Both the position numbers and the translations under genes were made by a program. Positions 5,024-12,170 of a DNA stretch of 17,778 nt are shown here, one piece after another. The notes under the pieces are model-generated. The model was not told where the DNA came from, did no database searches, and saw only the letters and a list, made by a program, of their open reading frames with translations. The DNA comes from UBA2144 sp964506185 (lineage in GTDB: Bacteria; Patescibacteriota; Gracilibacteria; Peribacterales; Peribacteraceae). Each line of letters opens with the position of its first letter. The first letter of the stretch is position 1. The stretch lies in NCBI GenBank assembly GCA_964506185.1, contig CAZDKL010000028.1:1-17778 (forward strand), written 5' to 3'.

Positions 5024-7984
5024 TTATTCAACCGGCGTAAAATCAAGCTCAGTAATCTTCTCCCAGACTTTTCTGACCACATCTTTAAGTTCATCAATGT
5101 CAGTCTGACTGATTGTGAATGATCTTGTGACAGGATGATCGCTGTTCTCGCCGATGAATTCCAAAATAAATTCCTGAGGTTCAAGCGGACCACCTTTGCA
5201 TTCCAGAAGCAAAGCATAGAACGTAAGCTGACGGAAGTAGTCTCCATCGTCTCTGATTTGTTTTTCGGACTTTGGTACGCCTGTCTTAAAGTCGATAACT
5301 GTTGCAATCGATGAGTCAGGTGCCGCGAGATCTATGCGATCAATCTTTCCTTTAAGCGGAATGTCGTCCAGATAAGATCTGACGTCATACTCAACTTTAT
5401 ATATGAATGGATGACCCTCGGAAAGTTTCTGAGAATAATAACGTGGCAATGCTTCTTCTCCGACTTTTTTAAGTCCGCCTCTTTCGCTTTCGGTCAAAAT
5501 TTCGCGCTCATCTAAGTACTTCTTAAACTCAGCCACAAACTCATTCGAGCTGAGCGGACTCCCCTTCTGAGCGGATAGCCCCCACTTCTTCATTGCCTCA
5601 TGAACCGCGTTACCATAAACAAGGCTCGGCTTTTTGGCCTGAGGAACCCGAAGCAGATCGATTTCGAGGAACATCTGAGGATCTGCCAAAAAATGGTTTA
5701 GAGCAGTAACCGACAATGCAAAATCCTCTAACCTTTCTTTAAGGAACGCTTTCATTTCCGCATCCAAATCTCTATCCGGAGTATGCAAAAGCAATGAAGC
5801 TGACTCGGGATCGCTAAGCTTATGCATCTTCTCGTTTAAGTCCCCTGCTTCCGCAAAGAACGATGAAGGAGAAACCTCGCGCGACTTATCACCGGACGTG
5901 AGCTCCTTGGGGCATGTGAAAATGACTTCTTCTTTTGCTCGCGTCATAGCCACATACGCAACCCGCCTTTCATCCTGATTCTTTTCGAAGACTCTCTGAT
6001 CTTTTTCCCATCCAAACAACAGATCTTCCGGCATCGAAACTGATGATGGATTTCTGCGTTTGTCCCAATGCCCTTCGCGGAAATTTGGAATTATCACGGT
6101 TTTAAATTCCAATCCCTTGCTTTGGTGCGCAGTCATCAGATTAATACCTGATTCAGTAAGATGCGGAAGGGAGTAACTGAGCCTGAGGTCCTTGTAGTCC
6201 GGATTTTCGTAGTAACTTAAGTCATCAAGGAAAGATTCGAATGAAAATGACGGCTCCTCGTATGCCCGCTGTTTAATCCGGTCAAAGAATTCCTGAAGTA
6301 CTGCAAACTCAAGAGGATCGTCCAGACCTATCAAGCCTGAGTCTCTTAACAATACTTCAAGTGTATCAATCACAGTTCGACTTTGGAGTTTGTTATGGAG
6401 ATCCAGAATAAAGAAGAATGCTCCCATCAATTCATCTTTACGGACCAATTCCAAATCCGGATCTTCGTCCATCAAAAGCAAAACCTCGAAAAGCGTAAGA
6501 TCGGATTTATAATTGATCATGTAAGCCCTGCCCAAATCCGCGGGATGGCATCCGAAACATTCGCACCCCAAAGCGCCTGCCAAATTTGCGCTGTTTTTCG
6601 GGCTTTGTACCGCCCTGAGTATCGAAATAGCCTGTTGAACCGCAGTATGGCTGAAGAGATCGACCTTGCCTGTCATTTGCACCGGAATTTCGGAAGCCTT
6701 TAGAACTTCATAAATCGGCTGCAACTCTTTGTTGGTCTGAACGAGAACCGCTATGTCTTCCGGATTCATCCCCTCTTTAAGTTTGGCTTGGAGCATCTCT
6801 GCAATGCACCAAGGTTCGGTCATATCGCTTTCGGAAAATACCAGATTAATTTCGGGACCTTCCTTGCCGCTTGCTGACTTTAGATCTTTGTTAAGTCCGT
6901 CAACTTTTCCAACTAACCTTTCCGTATTTTTTTCAATAAGCGATCCGGCTGAATCCAAAATATTCTGAGTACACCGGAAACTTTCTGCGAGAGTGATTAC
7001 GGGAGCGGAAGGAAACCTGTCCCTAAAAGAAAGAATATTCGCAAGGTTTGCACCCTGAAATCTGTAGATGGCCTGATCATCATCGCCGACAACAAACAAA
7101 TTGGGTTCATGATCCACATTGTCGAAACTGGTCAGCAGTTCCACCAACCTATACTGGGCGCCGTTGGTATCCTGAAACTCATCAACCAAAACGTACATAT
7201 ATCTTTCCTGCAAACCGGAGAGCAACCAATCTTCTTCTTCGAGCGCCTGCGTAACATACAAAATCATATCTTCGTAATCGTACCTCTGGGTTTTCTTTAG
7301 CATCTCTTGGTACCTGAAAAATACTTCCAGAAATTCCCTGAACTTTCTTGCGGAGAGAAGATTCTTTTCGTGCGCCTTTGTCCCCTCTTTGGATTTCGAA
7401 TTCATCGCACTCTCATATTCATCTGCGATTTTATTTAACTGGTCTTTATCCGTTTTTCCCTCCCGTTTAAGCTGGGATATTCGACTGATTATCTGGCGCG
7501 TTCTTAAGTAGGGCGACTTGCGGTTTACCAGTTTAATATCAGGCAAAAGCTGATCTATTATTTTGTTCACTTCTCTGGTTCTTTCAACATCGCTTATCTG
7601 TTCCATTGCCGACCAATCGTCAAATACCGCCGGATACTCCTGAATCAGCTCGTTGCAAAAGGCATGGAAATTTTTGATGGTAACCCCATAGGCATCCGGA
7701 CCGATGAGAGATCTGAGTCTTTCTCGCATCTCTGTGGCAGCATTTACGGAAAATGTAAGGCAAAGAATATTACTCGGCCTCATTTGCGTTTTCTTTAGGA
7801 TATTTGCCGTTCTAAGGGCAACGGTATGCGTTTTGCCTGTTCCGGGACCCGCAACCACCATAACCGGTCCTTCGATGGTATCTACCGCTTTCTTCTGCGA
7901 TTTATTCAACTTGGCATACAGGGCATCAAAGAGCTTTGAACTTACTCCCTTTGATTTCTTCTGAGTGGCGGTGGCTTTTGGCAT
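5024..7984 (-). CDS. UvrD/AddA-type superfamily 1 helicase fused to a PD-(D/E)XK nuclease
   Basis: This 986-aa cytosolic DNA-repair motor is probably a single-chain stand-in for AddAB/RecBCD. Helicase motifs run in order: Q motif LNKSQKKAV (26-34), Walker A GPGTGKT (46-52), VDEFQDT (267-273), GDDDQAIYRFQG (300-311), TAHQSKGLEF (618-627) and VAYVAMTRAKEE (675-686). From about 755 a Cas4/RecB-like nuclease domain follows: His795 (AVHEAM), GKIDRID (879-885), VIDFKTG (896-902, Asp898 and Lys900 catalytic) and QLTFYALL (919-926). I see no iron-sulfur cysteines around the nuclease. The ATG at 7982-7984 is preferred over the GTG at 8000-8002 because a perfect TATAAT lies between them and follows the GTG. 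There is no accessory AddB or RecC neighbour. Convergent with rdgB. Confidence 0.92.
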   Translation of the reverse strand: MPKATATQKKSKGVSSKLFDALYAKLNKSQKKAVDTIEGPVMVVAGPGTGKTHTVALRTANILKKTQMRPSNILCLTFSVNAATEMRERLRSLIGPDAYGVTIKNFHAFCNELIQEYPAVFDDWSAMEQISDVERTREVNKIIDQLLPDIKLVNRKSPYLRTRQIISRISQLKREGKTDKDQLNKIADEYESAMNSKSKEGTKAHEKNLLSARKFREFLEVFFRYQEMLKKTQRYDYEDMILYVTQALEEEDWLLSGLQERYMYVLVDEFQDTNGAQYRLVELLTSFDNVDHEPNLFVVGDDDQAIYRFQGANLANILSFRDRFPSAPVITLAESFRCTQNILDSAGSLIEKNTERLVGKVDGLNKDLKSASGKEGPEINLVFSESDMTEPWCIAEMLQAKLKEGMNPEDIAVLVQTNKELQPIYEVLKASEIPVQMTGKVDLFSHTAVQQAISILRAVQSPKNSANLAGALGCECFGCHPADLGRAYMINYKSDLTLFEVLLLMDEDPDLELVRKDELMGAFFFILDLHNKLQSRTVIDTLEVLLRDSGLIGLDDPLEFAVLQEFFDRIKQRAYEEPSFSFESFLDDLSYYENPDYKDLRLSYSLPHLTESGINLMTAHQSKGLEFKTVIIPNFREGHWDKRRNPSSVSMPEDLLFGWEKDQRVFEKNQDERRVAYVAMTRAKEEVIFTCPKELTSGDKSREVSPSSFFAEAGDLNEKMHKLSDPESASLLLHTPDRDLDAEMKAFLKERLEDFALSVTALNHFLADPQMFLEIDLLRVPQAKKPSLVYGNAVHEAMKKWGLSAQKGSPLSSNEFVAEFKKYLDEREILTESERGGLKKVGEEALPRYYSQKLSEGHPFIYKVEYDVRSYLDDIPLKGKIDRIDLAAPDSSIATVIDFKTGVPKSEKQIRDDGDYFRQLTFYALLLECKGGPLEPQEFILEFIGENSDHPVTRSFTISQTDIDELKDVVRKVWEKITELDFTPVE

Positions 7985-7993
7985 GAGGACAAA

Positions 7994-7999
7994 ATTATA
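7994..7999 (-). promoter_or_regulatory. -10 element of the helicase-nuclease gene
   Basis: Consensus TATAAT on the minus strand ends 9 nt before the ATG at 7984. This makes the upstream in-frame GTG unusable from this promoter. No good -35 was found at 16-18 bp. Confidence 0.55.
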
Positions 8000-8030
8000 C
8001 ACTATAAATTAAGCAATACTTCCCCGTCAC

Positions 8031-8047
8031 ATCAAGTTAAGCTTGAT
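8031..8047. repeat. Short inverted repeat upstream of the DUF378 gene
   Basis: ATCAAG-ttaag-CTTGAT, a 6-bp stem in the divergent region between the helicase-nuclease and DUF378 genes. It could be an operator or chance; no further evidence. Confidence 0.3.
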
Positions 8048-8104
8048 TTATAAATGCTAAACTTAACGGAAGTTCTTCCATATATTTAACTTCCCCCTTT
8101 TCAT

Positions 8105-8305
8105 ATGAAAGGTCTTGGACCAATCGCCCGCATTCTTCTCCTCGTTGGAGGCCTTAACTTAGGTCTGGTCGGAGTCGGAATGCTAGTAGACAACGACCTG
8201 AACGTAATAAAGATGGTCATTGGCTCGATGCCGGTTTTGGAAGCAGTCGTTTACGTACTTGTAGGATTGTCTGCACTGTATGTAATTTTCAATAAGAAAG
8301 CTTAG
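8105..8305 (+). CDS. DUF378 small membrane protein
   Basis: This 66-aa integral membrane protein has two transmembrane segments, about residues 6-27 (ARILLLVGGLNLGLVGVG core) and 40-61 (MPVLEAVVYVLVGLSALYV core), with a short charged loop (DNDLN) between and a basic NKKA tail. GGLNLGLVG in helix one and VYVLVGLSALY in helix two match the DUF378 family, which is widespread in bacteria and still without known function. It starts at ATG 8105 with no Shine-Dalgarno; a possible TATTTA -10 lies 16 nt upstream (8083-8088), so the leader would be short. It is a single-gene unit closed by the terminator at 8319-8356. Confidence 0.85.
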   Translation: MKGLGPIARILLLVGGLNLGLVGVGMLVDNDLNVIKMVIGSMPVLEAVVYVLVGLSALYVIFNKKA

Positions 8306-8318
8306 CAACCATTAACAG

Positions 8319-8356
8319 ATCAAAATAACGGATCACAAGTGATCCGCTATTTTGAT
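8319..8356 (+). terminator. Intrinsic terminator after the DUF378 gene
   Basis: An 18-bp stem with one mismatch (8328/8347), arms 8319-8336 and 8339-8356, GC-rich centre GGATCAC-aa-GTGATCC, and an A-tract on one side with a T-tract on the other (CAAAATA / TATTTTG). The A/T symmetry would let it work in both directions. Confidence 0.7.
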
Positions 8357-8359
8357 ATT

Positions 8360-8380
8360 AACAATTAACATTTAACTTCC
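8360..8380. repeat. Heptamer repeat, left of the four-helix-bundle gene
   Basis: Three degenerate 7-bp units, AACAATT, AACATTT, AACTTCC. The first two are the reverse complement of the heptamer array on the other side of the gene (8774-8829), so the gene lies between inverted copies. Confidence 0.6.
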
Positions 8381-8405
8381 CATTCATGACTAAAAGTGGT
8401 AGCTT

Positions 8406-8411
8406 GGGAGG
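8406..8411 (+). promoter_or_regulatory. Strong Shine-Dalgarno of the four-helix-bundle gene
   Basis: GGGAGG 5 nt before the ATG at 8417. It decides the start in favour of this ATG over the in-frame GTG at 8396, and contrasts with the SD-less housekeeping genes. Confidence 0.7.
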
Positions 8412-8416
8412 CTATC

Positions 8417-8773
8417 ATGCAAACATTTAGATTTCTTTCATTCAAGGCCTATAAGGATTCCAAGGAATTCAGGCATCTCGTAAAATCACATATAAAAAAT
8501 TTCCCAAGAGATGAGCAATATACCTTAGGCAAACAAATATATCGTGCATGCAATTCAATCTTACTAAATATTGCGGAGGGTTCTTCCAAGAATTCTGATA
8601 AGGATTTTGCAAGATATCTTGAAATATCAATTTCTTCAGCTAATGAAGTTGTATCCGGATTCGATTTAGCTAAAGACGATGGATTTATTACTGATATCGA
8701 ATTTGAAGAAATAAAATCTGAGGCAGAAAGCATAATCAAACAATTAGGCGGTTTCATTAAGAAACTTAAATAA
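8417..8773 (+). CDS. Four-helix-bundle protein, 23S rRNA-intervening-sequence / bAvd-like family
   Basis: This 118-aa soluble all-helical protein carries the family core: helix 1 with KAYKDSKEF, KNFPRDEQYTLGKQIYRACNSI (about residues 33-54), the signature NIAEGSSKNSDKDFARYL (57-74), a third helix with SANEV, and a last amphipathic helix ending IKKLK. The family was first seen in intervening sequences of bacterial 23S rRNA; free-standing copies are common, and the accessory protein bAvd of diversity-generating retroelements belongs to the same fold family. These proteins form oligomers and are thought to bind nucleic acid; no enzyme activity is known. No reverse transcriptase, variable repeat or rRNA is in the window, so its partner is unknown. 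It has a strong Shine-Dalgarno and is flanked by inverted heptamer repeats, both unlike the neighbours; acquisition is likely. Confidence 0.88.
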   Translation: MQTFRFLSFKAYKDSKEFRHLVKSHIKNFPRDEQYTLGKQIYRACNSILLNIAEGSSKNSDKDFARYLEISISSANEVVSGFDLAKDDGFITDIEFEEIKSEAESIIKQLGGFIKKLK

Positions 8774-8829
8774 GTTAATTGTTAATTGTTAACTGTTAAT
8801 TGTTAACTGTTAATTGTTAACTGTTAACC
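8774..8829. repeat. Tandem heptamer array GTTAAYT x8
   Basis: Eight consecutive 7-bp units (GTTAATT or GTTAACT, the last GTTAACC) fill the space between the convergent four-helix-bundle and rpoD genes and run into the rpoD stop codon (8824-8826). Alternation of the two unit types gives a 14-bp higher-order period. Confidence 0.9.
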
Positions 8830-10296
8830 AGCTAATTCGTATGCGCAGTGATCGCACTTCATATACTTTCTTCCCTCGCGAACAAGTTCGATCATGCTAC
8901 CGCGCCTGCATTCCGGGCAAAGCTTGCCTTGGCTGAAAGCATGAACCGCGGAGAATCCAACTCGCTTTGGAACACCGCCCTGTTCTCTGATTGTCATTGA
9001 ACGCGGATGATCCCTCATCTTTTGCAAAACCTTAGCTTCGATCTGACGAATTCGCTCTCTTGTAACTCCGAATTCCTTTCCGACTTCTTCCAACGTATGT
9101 CCTATTCCGTCTTTGAGTCCGAATCTCATCTCGATTATCTTTCTCTCGCGCGGAGTTAAGAACTCAAGCATCGCATGAACGTTTTCTTTTCTAAGTTGTC
9201 TGTTTGTCGCGTCGAACGGATTGATTGCTTCTTCGTCTTCGATGAAGTCACCCAGCTTGCTGTCTTCCTCTGAACCTACCGGCGACTCGAGCGAAATTAT
9301 ATCCTGGCTTATCTTTTGAATGTGCCTGACTTTCTTTATATCCATTTCCATTTCAACCGAAAGCTCTTCCACAGTAGGCTCGCGTCCAAGCTCCTGAACC
9401 AATCGTCGCTGAGTGTGCGTAAGCTTATTAATTGTTTCCACCATGTGAACCGGAATTCTGATTGTTCTCGCCTGATCTGCAATTGCTCTTGTGATTGCCT
9501 GCCTGATCCACCACGTGGCATATGTTGAAAACTTGAATCCCCTTTCCGGATCAAACTTCTCAACTGCGCGGAATAACCCGATGTTTCCTTCCTGAATAAG
9601 ATCCAGAAAACTAAGTCCTCTTCCTATATATTTCTTTGCAATTGAAACAACAAGCCTCAGGTTTGCTTCAGCCAACTGTTGTTTTGCCGATGCATCTCCT
9701 TTTCGAATTCGGCGGGCAAGTTCAACTTCCTTCTTCGCATCGATAAGAGGAACTCGTCCAATCTCGGACAAGTACATCCTGACTGAGTCGTTGGAGATTT
9801 CCAGAAGATCAACTTCGCGCTCCCTCCTTCGCTTGGTCTTTTCCTCTTCGGTCAAATCTTTCTCATCGATTGCAATACCTGCCGTGGCAATAACATCCAG
9901 AGCTTCTTCGTCATCTTTTCCTACTTTCGATACGGCATTCTCCGTCGTTTTTCCGGCTTCTTCCTCTTCCTCAGCATCGTCGCCATCGCCAAAGGAGGCC
10001 ACTTCGGTCAAATCCTGAGTTGGCTCCGGTATGTCCAGCGCTTGTTTTCCCTGCTTCTCCCATATCAAAGCATCCTTAACATCAATGACTTGAATGCCCA
10101 GATCTACCAGAAGCGTATATATTTCATCGAGCAAATCGATATTTTCCTCAGCTGTTGGAACCGCTCCCATCACCTCCTGGTGCGTTACATATCTCTGCTC
10201 TCGGCCTTTCTTTATAAGATGTTTTACCGCTTCCGGGAATTTTTTTAGGTCATCATCTGTCGGTTGTACGATGAATTTGCGCGGATGTGAAGCCAT
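8824..10296 (-). CDS. rpoD: Housekeeping RNA polymerase sigma factor RpoD (sigma-70) with C-terminal zinc-ribbon-like tail
   Basis: This 490-aa primary sigma factor directs RNA polymerase to housekeeping promoters. Region 1.1 (about 13-75) is followed by an acidic linker (103-153), region 1.2 (168-200), region 2 (208-275) with the -10-reading segment FSTYATWWIRQAITRAI (256-272), region 3 (285-350) and region 4 (370-430) with helix-turn-helix TLEEVGKEFGVTRERIRQIE (401-420). Most RpoD proteins end soon after region 4.2. Here about 55 more residues follow, containing CPEC (460-463) and CDHC (481-484), spaced like a zinc ribbon. The start follows a TATACT by 8 nt, without Shine-Dalgarno. It lies downstream of dnaG, the conserved macromolecular synthesis order, but has its own promoter. 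The stop overlaps the heptamer array. Confidence 0.96.
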   Translation of the reverse strand: MASHPRKFIVQPTDDDLKKFPEAVKHLIKKGREQRYVTHQEVMGAVPTAEENIDLLDEIYTLLVDLGIQVIDVKDALIWEKQGKQALDIPEPTQDLTEVASFGDGDDAEEEEEAGKTTENAVSKVGKDDEEALDVIATAGIAIDEKDLTEEEKTKRRREREVDLLEISNDSVRMYLSEIGRVPLIDAKKEVELARRIRKGDASAKQQLAEANLRLVVSIAKKYIGRGLSFLDLIQEGNIGLFRAVEKFDPERGFKFSTYATWWIRQAITRAIADQARTIRIPVHMVETINKLTHTQRRLVQELGREPTVEELSVEMEMDIKKVRHIQKISQDIISLESPVGSEEDSKLGDFIEDEEAINPFDATNRQLRKENVHAMLEFLTPRERKIIEMRFGLKDGIGHTLEEVGKEFGVTRERIRQIEAKVLQKMRDHPRSMTIREQGGVPKRVGFSAVHAFSQGKLCPECRRGSMIELVREGRKYMKCDHCAYELAG

Positions 10297-10304
10297 ACTG
10301 GAGG

Positions 10305-10332
10305 AGTATAGGGAAATTCAAGCAATAGCCAA
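10305..10332 (-). promoter_or_regulatory. rpoD promoter
   Basis: TTGGCT (10327-10332), a 16-bp spacer and TATACT (10305-10310), read on the minus strand. The -10 ends 8 nt before the rpoD ATG, again predicting a leaderless mRNA. Confidence 0.6.
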
Positions 10333-10343
10333 GTTAAAAACCC

Positions 10344-10371
10344 AAGTTCTAAGCTCAAAGTTTCAGGCTCT
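10344..10371. repeat. Degenerate heptamer repeat between dnaG and rpoD
   Basis: Four 7-bp units AAGTTCT, AAGCTCA, AAGTTTC, AGGCTCT lie between the rpoD -35 and the dnaG stop, touching the stop codon (10370-10372). Confidence 0.55.
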
Positions 10372-12121
10372 AATTTGCCATTTTTGCAAGTTTAAGCACT
10401 TGTTGGTACTGGTTCATGAGCGCGGCAGCGTCGCTTTCCTTGCCTTCGCGGTTTGCGACAAGAAGTTGAGCGGTTATTTCCTTTTGTTTGCGCTTTACGG
10501 TTTCCTGATTGGCCCTGATTAAATTCGAATGCAATTCGCGTGATGCCAAAGCGTCCGACCATTCTGTAAGCCCGTGATGCTCGCAAAAAAGCAGAAGAAT
10601 TCCCGTCTTTTCTTTTTCTTCCTCGGGCAAATCCAAAGTATCCAGAGAAATGTCTTTTGCGTCCTCCGGAATTTTTTTGATGGATTCGTAAATAGATTTT
10701 GCGAAACCTGCATCCGGAGGTATGAGTTCAGAAATATACTCCCTGTGTTTTGGGTAAATCAGAAACAATCCCAACGCGATTTCTATTCTGGAAAAAATGT
10801 CCGGTTTGTGATCGCCCTCTTCCGAAGGAGCCGATACTTCGGACAAAACATTTTGAGCGGAGAATTTTTCCAGATCTTCTTTGAAGGTGGAAGGAGTAGT
10901 ACCCAAGGCGCTCGCTGAGCGTTTCATCTCATGCTCTTTTTCAACTGCGCTCTTTATTGAATCGAGCAACGGCAAAAGTCTTTTTAGGCCCTCGCGTTTT
11001 CCTTCGGCCGAAGTAACATCCAGTTTTTTTACATCATCCAATACCGCATCCATGTAGGGCACGCCTCCGTCCAGGAAAAGTTTTTTTAATCCCTTTGCAT
11101 CTTTATTCGCAGCTTCGTCCGGATCTTTGTAATCAAGAATGACTGAATTGACCTGCAATTCTTCCCCCTTGCATAGAATAAAAGATCTTTCTGCCGCAGC
11201 TTTTCCTGCCTGATCCTGATCCAAACACAATATTATTTTCTCTGCGTAACGCCTGAGCATCTTTGCGTGCTCTTCGGTAAGCGCCGTACCGCTGACTGCT
11301 ACTGCGTTCTTTACTCCAATCTGATGGCATGCAAGTACATCAAAGTAGCCCTCCACCAGCACAACCGACTTGGAATCTCTGATTGCTTCCTTGGCCTGAT
11401 AAAGCCCGTAAAGAATTTTGGATTTATTGTAAATCGGACCCTCGGATGAATTTATATATTTTGCATCATCCTCTCCAATGGTTCTTCCTCCGAAGCCAAC
11501 TGTGTCTCCTCTGTGATCTATTATGGGAAACATAATTCTGTTTCTGAATCGATCATAAATCTTCCCTTCTTTCAGATCTTTTTGAATCCCAAGACCCGCA
11601 TCCAGAATTTCTTTTCTGCTGAATCCTTTTTTAAGAAGGTGCTGATACGTATCCGAGAACGAATCAGGCGCGAATCCCACTCCGAATTCTTTTGCGAGTT
11701 TCGGATCCATATTTCTGCTCTTTAGATACTTAACCGCAATTTCGGACTCCTTCAGCTTTTTAAAATAGAAAACCTGAGCTTCCTTGATGCATTCTTTAAG
11801 CCTGTCTTTCTCATCCTTTTTCACGGTTTCGGTTTGCTTGAATCCTTCCAGAGTAACGCCTGTTTTATCAGCCAAGTCCTTTATTGCCTGCCTGAAATCG
11901 CATCCTTCGATGGCCTGATAAAAACTGAAAATATCTCCTCCCGTTTGACATGCGAAGCAATAAGCAATCCCCTTGTCCGGCGAGATCTGCAAACTGGGCT
12001 TTGTGTCGTTATGGAACGGACAAAGCGCGACAAACTGGCGCCCCTTCTTCTTTACCTGGCAATATTGGCCAACCAGTTCTTCTATCGGAAGCCGGGCTTT
12101 GATATCGGTTACAGGATCCAT
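10370..12121 (-). CDS. dnaG: DNA primase DnaG
   Basis: This 583-aa enzyme lays RNA primers at the replication fork. The N-terminal CHC2 zinc domain has Cys34 and His37 (CPFHNDTKPSL) and Cys55 and Cys58 (YCFACQTGG). The polymerase core follows: basic DRFRNRIMFPI (190-200), GFGGRTI (209-215), YINSSEG (222-228), then TOPRIM with EGYFD (257-261, Glu257) and LDQDQAG (300-306, Asp301 and Asp303), which bind the catalytic metals. After about 430 comes a divergent helical C-terminal domain, the DnaB-helicase-binding part, ending in a Gln/Lys-rich helix. ATG 12121 is chosen; the upstream in-frame ATG at 12139 overlaps the TATAAT -10. Between the ECF-type sigma gene and rpoD on the same strand, as in the classic dnaG-rpoD operon. 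Confidence 0.96.
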   Translation of the reverse strand: MDPVTDIKARLPIEELVGQYCQVKKKGRQFVALCPFHNDTKPSLQISPDKGIAYCFACQTGGDIFSFYQAIEGCDFRQAIKDLADKTGVTLEGFKQTETVKKDEKDRLKECIKEAQVFYFKKLKESEIAVKYLKSRNMDPKLAKEFGVGFAPDSFSDTYQHLLKKGFSRKEILDAGLGIQKDLKEGKIYDRFRNRIMFPIIDHRGDTVGFGGRTIGEDDAKYINSSEGPIYNKSKILYGLYQAKEAIRDSKSVVLVEGYFDVLACHQIGVKNAVAVSGTALTEEHAKMLRRYAEKIILCLDQDQAGKAAAERSFILCKGEELQVNSVILDYKDPDEAANKDAKGLKKLFLDGGVPYMDAVLDDVKKLDVTSAEGKREGLKRLLPLLDSIKSAVEKEHEMKRSASALGTTPSTFKEDLEKFSAQNVLSEVSAPSEEGDHKPDIFSRIEIALGLFLIYPKHREYISELIPPDAGFAKSIYESIKKIPEDAKDISLDTLDLPEEEKEKTGILLLFCEHHGLTEWSDALASRELHSNLIRANQETVKRKQKEITAQLLVANREGKESDAAALMNQYQQVLKLAKMAN

Positions 12122-12137
12122 GGCGGGTGGGATGGAC

Positions 12138-12143
12138 ATTATA
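12138..12143 (-). promoter_or_regulatory. -10 element of dnaG
   Basis: Consensus TATAAT ends 16 nt before the chosen ATG; the predicted leader would be about 9-10 nt and has no Shine-Dalgarno. An alternative ATG (12139) overlaps this hexamer and is therefore unlikely. Confidence 0.5.
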
Positions 12144-12170
12144 AACCCATTGGACCATCAATGGTATTTA

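Noticed and set aside
4869..5108. Plus-strand frame covering the hairpin region and the helicase 3' end
   Set aside because: Low-complexity Phe/Ser/Lys-rich translation that reads through hairpins and overlaps a firm gene on the other strand.
7985..8002. GTG start six codons upstream for the helicase-nuclease
   Set aside because: A consensus TATAAT (7994-7999) lies between this GTG and the ATG at 7984, so a transcript from it would not contain the GTG.
8386..8430. 14-codon frame overlapping the start of the four-helix-bundle gene
   Set aside because: It contains the Shine-Dalgarno of the real gene, has none of its own and no recognisable sequence; a leader peptide is possible but unsupported.
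8774..8829. CRISPR array
   Set aside because: Units are 7 bp with no spacers and no cas genes are nearby; it is a simple tandem repeat.
10094..10522. Plus-strand 142-codon frame across the rpoD/dnaG junction
   Set aside because: It is antisense to two well-supported genes and spans their promoter; it has no recognisable domain.
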